From Streptomyces sp. NBC_00569 (lineage in GTDB: Bacteria; Actinomycetota; Actinomycetes; Streptomycetales; Streptomycetaceae): a stretch of DNA of 64,000 nucleotides. Of this stretch, positions 59,595-64,000 are shown piece after piece. The position numbers and the translations under genes are program-made. The DNA lies in the NCBI RefSeq assembly GCF_036345255.1, contig NZ_CP107783.1, positions 3,286,001 to 3,350,000 on the forward strand, in the 5' to 3' direction. The notes beneath the pieces were generated by a model. It was not told the origin of the DNA and did not search any database. It was given only the letters and a program-made list of their open reading frames with translations. Position 1 is the stretch's first letter. Every line of letters begins with the position of its first letter.

Positions 59595-61202
59595 GTGGAC
59601 CCGGTGATCGTCGTCGGCGCGGGTCCTGTCGGGCTCACGCTCTCCCTCGCTCTCGCCCGCCACGGCGTGCCCTCCGTCGTGCTCGACGAGGGCCCCGGCA
59701 AGGACGAACAGCGCCCCGCACGGACCGTGATCCTCCGCGAGGACACCGCCGCCCTCGTGGAGCGGCTCGCCCGGACGTCGTTCGACGCGACGGGCGCGCG
59801 CTGGACGGGCTGGCGTTCCCTGCGGCGCAAACAGGTGATGCGGGAGCTCTCCTTCGGTGAGCAGATGCCCTCGCCCCTGCATCTGGCCCAGCACGAACTG
59901 ACGGGCGCCCTGCGGGAGGCAGCCGCCGGCGAGCGGCTCATCAAGGTCGCCGTGAACAGCCGCCTCGACTCGATCGAGCAGGAGAGCGGCGCGCTGACCG
60001 CACACACCCGCGGCCCGAAGGGCACCTGGTGGCGCGGGAGCTTCCTGGTGGGCTGCGACGGCCCGCGCTCCACGGTCCGCAAGCTGCTAGACATCCGCTT
60101 CCCCGGCCGCACGTCCGTCGAGCGACACGCCGTCGCCGCGCTGCGCACGGAACTTCCCTGGCCCGGTGAGGCGTTGCTTCATCGGAACCTTCCCTGGCGG
60201 ACGTCGGGCCCGTCCGGCGGAGAGGTCGTCGGCCGCCCCCTCGCCGACGGCGTCTGGCGCCTCGACTGGCTGCTGCCGCCCCGCAGCGAGCTGGTCACGC
60301 CCGACATCCTGGTGACCCGCATCCGGGAGACGCTGGCCGGCTGGTGCTCCGGCTCCACACCGCCGTACGAGCTGCTGGACACGGGAGTGCACACGGTTCA
60401 CCACCGCCTGGCCAGGCGGTGGCGGGTCGGCCGGGTCTTCCTCGCCGGGGACGCCGCGCACCTGCTCGGCGCGCTCGGCACCCAGGGTCTCGACGAGGGC
60501 CTGAGGGACGCGGACAACCTCGCCTGGAAGCTGGCCCTCGCCTGGCACGACGGCCCGCACGAGGCGCTCCTCGACAGCTATCAGGCCGAGCGCCGCGCCG
60601 TCGTCGCGGGCCGGCTGCGCGCCGCCGATCAGGCGCTGCCGATACTGCGGGGCGGCAAGGGGCTGCGCTCGTACGTCGCCGGATCCACGCGCGGCCATGA
60701 CGCGCTGCTCACGGACGGTCACCTGGGGCACGGGGCGCTGGGCGCTCCGGGGACGTACGGCGAATCGTCTCTCGCACCGGAGCCCTCCGAAGCGGCGGTC
60801 GACGTGGGTACGGCTCCCGGCGCGCCCGTCCGGGACGTGCGGGTCACCGCCCCGGACGGGTCCTTCGCCCGGCTGCGGGACCGGCTCGGCCTCGGGCACC
60901 TGCTCGTCGTCCTGATCGCACCCGGCACGGGTGTGTGGGAGCGGCGGCACTGGGTCTCGGCCGGGGTCATGCCACGGCTCGCGGCCGCCGTCACGGCCCT
61001 GCCGCACGAGGCGGAGCTGCTCGTCGCGGAGAGTTACCCGGGCGCCCCGGCGCACTCCGTTCTGCTGGTGCGCCCGGACGGCCACCTGGTCACGGCCCTG
61101 AGCGGGGTGCGTCCCGCTGAGCTGTACGCGGCCGCGCAAGCCGCGCTCGGGGGGCCCGTGGAGGACGGCGCGAAGGCCGGGAGCGCAGCCGGAACGAGTT
61201 GA
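59595..61202 (+). CDS. FAD-dependent aromatic monooxygenase (PHBH fold)
   Basis: Encodes 535 residues from a GTG after GGCAGGAGGAGTCGCGCC. The FAD Rossmann motif is VIVVGAGPVGLTLSLALARHG at the start (seen in blocks), the DG motif is VGCDGPRSTVRK, and the second FAD contact is GDAAHLLGALGTQGLDEGLRDA. The C-terminal thioredoxin-like domain is present. These enzymes hydroxylate phenolic compounds using NAD(P)H. It lies outside the polyketide cluster, between gluD and the cysteine dioxygenase, so a link to the cluster is not supported. The canonical Pro of GDAAHxxPP is absent (LLGALG). Confidence 0.88.
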   Translation: MDPVIVVGAGPVGLTLSLALARHGVPSVVLDEGPGKDEQRPARTVILREDTAALVERLARTSFDATGARWTGWRSLRRKQVMRELSFGEQMPSPLHLAQHELTGALREAAAGERLIKVAVNSRLDSIEQESGALTAHTRGPKGTWWRGSFLVGCDGPRSTVRKLLDIRFPGRTSVERHAVAALRTELPWPGEALLHRNLPWRTSGPSGGEVVGRPLADGVWRLDWLLPPRSELVTPDILVTRIRETLAGWCSGSTPPYELLDTGVHTVHHRLARRWRVGRVFLAGDAAHLLGALGTQGLDEGLRDADNLAWKLALAWHDGPHEALLDSYQAERRAVVAGRLRAADQALPILRGGKGLRSYVAGSTRGHDALLTDGHLGHGALGAPGTYGESSLAPEPSEAAVDVGTAPGAPVRDVRVTAPDGSFARLRDRLGLGHLLVVLIAPGTGVWERRHWVSAGVMPRLAAAVTALPHEAELLVAESYPGAPAHSVLLVRPDGHLVTALSGVRPAELYAAAQAALGGPVEDGAKAGSAAGTS

Positions 61203-61266
61203 CCGACCCCCTCCGCCATGGTGTACTCCGGAGCGTGACCGACACCGATGTGCGCCTGTGGCGGAG

Positions 61267-61280
61267 GGTCCATATGGACC
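61267..61280. promoter_or_regulatory. 14-bp perfect palindrome overlapping the leader-peptide start
   Basis: GGTCCATATGGACC is fully self-complementary and contains the ATG of the cysteine-rich leader peptide and part of its ribosome binding region. A dimeric repressor could bind the DNA here, or the RNA could fold over the start. No regulator is assigned. Confidence 0.5.
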
Positions 61281-61321
61281 TCGTCCGCTATGCGGGCTGC
61301 GTGTGTCGTCCGTCCTGCTGA
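61274..61321 (+). CDS. Cysteine-rich 15-residue leader peptide before the cysteine dioxygenase operon
   Basis: The frame reads MDLVRYAGCVCRPSC and then stops. GGAGGGTCCAT precedes the ATG, a good ribosome binding site. Three of the last seven residues are cysteine, and the stop codon directly follows a Cys. It lies 103 bp before the cysteine dioxygenase gene. Similar cysteine-containing leader peptides act as cysteine-responsive attenuators in mycobacteria, and short peptides of this look are annotated as putative leader peptides in Streptomyces. A sulfur-metabolism operon downstream fits this reading. A weak ACCGG/CCGGT hairpin is at 61361-61375, but a full anti-terminator structure was not worked out. 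Confidence 0.72.
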   Translation: MDLVRYAGCVCRPSC

Positions 61322-61424
61322 ATTCGCCTCTCCCCTGTGCGCGCCCCTTTCCCCGGGTTCACCGGTCCTTCCGGTTCCTCCGGGCCTTCTCGCGCGCTTT
61401 CCGCGAACCTTCAGGACGGTATCC

Positions 61425-61952
61425 GTGTCTGCCTCAGCCACCCCTTCCCTGGTGACCGCCGCACCCACGCAGCGTGACCTCCTCGACTTCGTACGCCGTA
61501 CCGCCGAGGACCATGAACTCATCGCCTCGCTCCCCCTGGACCCCGAGGGCCGCACATGGGTGCGGCTCGAAGGCCCCGGCGGCAGTGAGGCCTGGCTCAT
61601 CGGCTGGCCGCCCCGCACCGGCACCGGCTGGCACGACCACGCCGAATCCGTCGGTGCCTTCCTCACGGCGTCGGGCGAGCTCAAGGAGAACTCACTCGCG
61701 GCCCGGCTGCCCGCCGACGGCTGGAAGACGCTCGAACTGGCCGAAGGAGTCGACCGCGAACGGACATTGGCCGCGGGCACGGGCAGGGCCTTCGGGCAGC
61801 ACCATGTGCACGAGGTTCTCAACGAGTCCGGGCGCGAGCACGCGATCTCCGTGCACGCCTACTACCCGCCGCTCCCGCAGATCCGCCGCTACAGCCGCAC
61901 GGGCTCGGTGCTGCGACTCGAGACCGTGGAGCGGCCGGAGGACTGGCAGTGA
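61425..61952 (+). CDS. Cysteine dioxygenase family protein
   Basis: Encodes 175 residues from a GTG after AGGACGGTATCC. It is a cupin with iron ligands in GWHDHAESVGAFLTASGELKE and the third His in GQHHVHEVLNESGREHAISVHAYYPPL (seen in blocks). Cysteine dioxygenase oxidises cysteine to cysteine sulfinate. Related thiol dioxygenases use other thiols, so the substrate is by family. It overlaps the rhodanese gene by four bases and is preceded by a Cys-rich leader peptide. Confidence 0.9.
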   Translation: MSASATPSLVTAAPTQRDLLDFVRRTAEDHELIASLPLDPEGRTWVRLEGPGGSEAWLIGWPPRTGTGWHDHAESVGAFLTASGELKENSLAARLPADGWKTLELAEGVDRERTLAAGTGRAFGQHHVHEVLNESGREHAISVHAYYPPLPQIRRYSRTGSVLRLETVERPEDWQ

Positions 61953-62401
61953 GCGGAGAGGGCAGGGTGGGTGACGTGACCGTTGGAGTGAGTGACGTGA
62001 GCGGCTCGCGGGCTGAACGGCCCGAGGGCATCGACGAGTTGCTCGACCGGGTGCGGCTCGGCCTGGACCGGGTCGAGACCGATGAGGCGTACACGGCCGC
62101 CACGGCGGGGGACGCGCTCCTCGTCGACATCCGCTACGCGGCGCTGCGCGAGCGGGACGGGCTGATCCCCGGGGCACTCGTGGTGGAGCGCAACGAACTG
62201 GAGTGGCGGCTCGATCCGCAGGGCAGCCATCGCGCTGCCGAGGCCACGAGCCACGATCTGCGCGTCGTGGTCGTCTGCAACGAGGGCTACGCGTCGAGCC
62301 TCGCCGCTGTCTCCCTGAGGCAGTTGGGGCTGCACCGGGCCACGGATCTGGTCGGCGGTTTCCAGGCCTGGAAGGCGGCGGGGCTGCCGGTGGCCGAGTG
62401 A
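61949..62401 (+). CDS. Rhodanese-like domain protein
   Basis: Encodes 150 residues from a GTG overlapping the dioxygenase stop (GTGA). A single rhodanese domain carries the active-site cysteine in VVVVCNEGYASSLAA and a C-terminal GGFQAWKAAGLPV. Rhodaneses move sulfane sulfur from thiosulfate or persulfides to acceptors. Pairing with cysteine dioxygenase suggests cysteine catabolism or sulfide/persulfide handling in one operon. Confidence 0.92.
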   Translation: MSGEGRVGDVTVGVSDVSGSRAERPEGIDELLDRVRLGLDRVETDEAYTAATAGDALLVDIRYAALRERDGLIPGALVVERNELEWRLDPQGSHRAAEATSHDLRVVVVCNEGYASSLAAVSLRQLGLHRATDLVGGFQAWKAAGLPVAE

Positions 62402-62429
62402 CGGTCGCGTGCGGCTGTAGGAGTACGTG

Positions 62430-62466
62430 ATGGTGGGCGCCCCCCGATGTAAGGGGCGCCCACCAT
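62430..62466. terminator. Bidirectional terminator after the rhodanese gene
   Basis: A 14-bp stem (62430-62443 with 62453-62466) with a 9-nt loop separates the rhodanese gene from the convergent ABC permease gene. Confidence 0.88.
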
Positions 62467-62479
62467 TGCGTACTGCCCC

Positions 62480-64000
62480 TTACTCCTTGGCTGTTGCCAC
62501 CTCTACCGGTCGGGGCTTCAGGGCGGCGCGGCCCGGCAGTGCGGTCGCGGTGAGCGCGAGGAGTCCGGCGGCGGCGACCACGGCCACGTAGACGAGGGGT
62601 GTGACGGCGGGGGCGGCACTGCCGGTCATGCCGACGCTGAACGCCGTCAGGACGGCCAGTGCGATACCGCTGCCCAGGGTCGTGCCGATGAACAGCACGG
62701 CGAGGGCCTCGGTGCGCAGCATCCTCAGGACCTGACGGCGGGTGGCGCCCGCGAGGCGGAGCATCGCGAACTCCCGGATCCGTTCGGAGACCGACATCGC
62801 GAGGGTGTTGACGACGGCGATCGCGGTGAACGCGAGGATCAGGCCCATGGCGAGGAGGTTGACCTCGGCGTTGTCCTGCTGGCGTTCGGCCTGCAGGTCG
62901 TCGGCCGCCTCGGGGGCGAGAACGCGCAGACCGGGGAACTCCCGGACCGTACCCGTGAGTTGTTCCTGTGTCCGGCTGGTCCTGACGAGTACGGAGGAGG
63001 CGAGGGGATTGTCGACGTGCCGGGCCACCAGGTCATGGGCCAGGGTCAGATCCCCGAAGCCGAGACCCTTCGCGTAGACGGCCGCCACAGTGAGGGTGGC
63101 CGGTGTGCCGTCCCCGAGCGTCAGCCTGCTGCCGGGCTTCAAGTGGAGTCGATCGGCGGCGAGTTCGCTGACGGCGGCGCCGTCCCGTCGGAAGTCCTTC
63201 AGTGATCCCGAGGTGACGTCCGGGTCCCACGTACGCGTGAGGCCTTCGCGGGTGACGCCCTGAGTCGGGTACTTGTCGAGTCCTACACGCACGGTGGTGC
63301 GGACGATCTCGGTCGCGACGGTGCCCTTGGCCGTGCGGAGCTTGCGTGCGGCCTCGGCGGGGACGCCTGGGCCCTGGGCCGCGACGATCCAGTCGGCCCG
63401 GATGCCTTCGCGTGCCTGAGCTCGTGCCGCGTTGCCCAGGGTCGGCTGGGTGAAGAGGACGGTGCAGGTCATGCCGATGAGGAGGGCGAGCGGGGTGACG
63501 GCGGCGGCCATCCGGGCGGCGTTGCCGTGGAGGTTGGCGGTGGCCAGCTTGCCGCCGGGCCCGGTGAGGCGCAGCGGTCCGGCCAGGAGGGCCGCGGCGC
63601 CCTTCACGAGGAGCGGGCCGAGCAATGCGACGGAGGAGGCGAGGACGACAACAGCGAGGAAGGTCACGGGAGTTGACGCCGGTTCGGTACGCAGCACGCT
63701 GAGCACGGCGACGAGGACAGCGCCTCCCGCGAGAAGCGCGATCCCGGCCGCGACTCGACCCCAGGCGGGCCGGGCACGCTCGACCCTGGCCTCCGTGAGC
63801 GCTTCGGCCGGGCGGATACGGGCGATTCGGCGGGCGGAGATCCGGGCGGCGGCCCAGGCGCCGAGGAGCGTGGCACCGACGGCCCCGAACAAGGGGAAGA
63901 CGCTGACGGTCCGTTCGAGCGTCGGCGGTACCGCTCCGAGTTCGACGAAGCGGTGATACAGCCACCCTCCGAGCGGAAGCCCGGCGAGGGAGCCGAGGAC
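62480..64000 (-). CDS. FtsX-like ABC transporter permease (5' end outside window)
   Basis: At least 507 codons are visible; the frame is open through the right edge, so the start is missing. The visible part has a central FtsX segment with four helices (for example MAAAVTPLALLIGMTCTVLF at about 63480), a periplasmic MacB-like domain, and the C-terminal FtsX helices including LAMGLILAFTAIAVVNTLAM and FAMLRLAGATRRQVLRMLRTE. This is the large two-FtsX-domain permease common in Streptomyces, normally encoded beside an ATPase and a regulator. The transported substrate is unknown. Confidence 0.88.
   Translation of the reverse strand, partial: VLGSLAGLPLGGWLYHRFVELGAVPPTLERTVSVFPLFGAVGATLLGAWAAARISARRIARIRPAEALTEARVERARPAWGRVAAGIALLAGGAVLVAVLSVLRTEPASTPVTFLAVVVLASSVALLGPLLVKGAAALLAGPLRLTGPGGKLATANLHGNAARMAAAVTPLALLIGMTCTVLFTQPTLGNAARAQAREGIRADWIVAAQGPGVPAEAARKLRTAKGTVATEIVRTTVRVGLDKYPTQGVTREGLTRTWDPDVTSGSLKDFRRDGAAVSELAADRLHLKPGSRLTLGDGTPATLTVAAVYAKGLGFGDLTLAHDLVARHVDNPLASSVLVRTSRTQEQLTGTVREFPGLRVLAPEAADDLQAERQQDNAEVNLLAMGLILAFTAIAVVNTLAMSVSERIREFAMLRLAGATRRQVLRMLRTEALAVLFIGTTLGSGIALAVLTAFSVGMTGSAAPAVTPLVYVAVVAAAGLLALTATALPGRAALKPRPVEVATAKE

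Noticed and set aside
59595..61202. Assigning the FAD monooxygenase to the polyketide cluster
   Set aside because: It lies beyond the core two-component and gluABCD genes, 7 kb from the cluster end, with its own promoter region. Context gives no support.

Overview
The window is high-GC DNA with Streptomyces-style gene organisation: GTG starts, four-base start/stop overlaps, lipoprotein signals ending in LTATAC, a SARP regulator, a near absence of TTA codons, and long perfect-stem terminators. I recognise the outer gene order as the conserved Streptomyces chromosome core (hflX, a RelA/SpoT homologue, dapF, miaA, miaB on one side; gluABCD, cysteine dioxygenase and rhodanese on the other). Between these two blocks lies about 36 kb of accessory DNA holding a type II polyketide gene cluster with several unusual components.

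Left core block (1-15623): the end of a class III aminotransferase, two tandem paralogous secreted trypsin-like lipoproteins, hflX, an M1 metallopeptidase, a Rel/Spo homologue with an eroded synthetase motif, dapF, a small membrane protein, miaA, two small proteins, an extradiol-dioxygenase-like protein and miaB.

Accessory cluster (about 15682-52403): read leftward are korB-korA, a DUF6059-like peptide, a discrete acyltransferase, the ACP, chain-length factor and ketosynthase, an acyl-CoA carboxylase beta subunit, and a SARP. Read rightward from 26496 is a RiPP-like cassette: a 106-residue precursor-like protein overlapping a fused E1-like/YcaO cyclodehydratase, followed by a bldA-type (TTA-containing) sensor kinase and its response regulator. 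Next, leftward, come a phosphopantetheinyl transferase, an ACP-acyltransferase whose nucleophilic serine is glycine, an acyl-CoA dehydrogenase, a fatty acyl-AMP ligase and the carboxylase epsilon subunit. A further leftward unit holds citramalate synthase, a DpsC/CerJ-like KAS III, a didomain aromatase/cyclase and a tandem monooxygenase. An alpha-methylacyl-CoA racemase-family gene lies upstream of this unit. The right arm has a P450 with its own ferredoxin and reductase, an MFS exporter, a two-component flavin hydroxylase with flavin reductase, an actIII-type ketoreductase, a metallo-beta-lactamase-fold cyclase, a 49-codon peptide gene and an NTF2-like protein. No glycosyltransferases, transposases or integrases were seen.

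A working model (inference): citramalate synthase, KorAB, the racemase-family enzyme, the AMP ligase, the dehydrogenase and the KAS III make and load a non-acetate, possibly branched, starter unit. The minimal PKS, ketoreductase and cyclases build the aromatic core, oxygenases tailor it, and the YcaO cassette adds a peptide-derived modification or makes a separate product. SARP-like repeats (TCGA boxes 11 or 22 bp apart) lie in two of the divergent promoters.

Right core block (52551-64000): a TAXI-type binding protein, a two-component system, the gluABCD glutamate transporter with a double hairpin between gluB and gluC, an FAD monooxygenase, then a cysteine dioxygenase-rhodanese operon preceded by a 15-residue cysteine-rich leader peptide. 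The window ends inside an FtsX-like ABC permease. No rRNA, tRNA, CRISPR array or insertion sequence was recognised.
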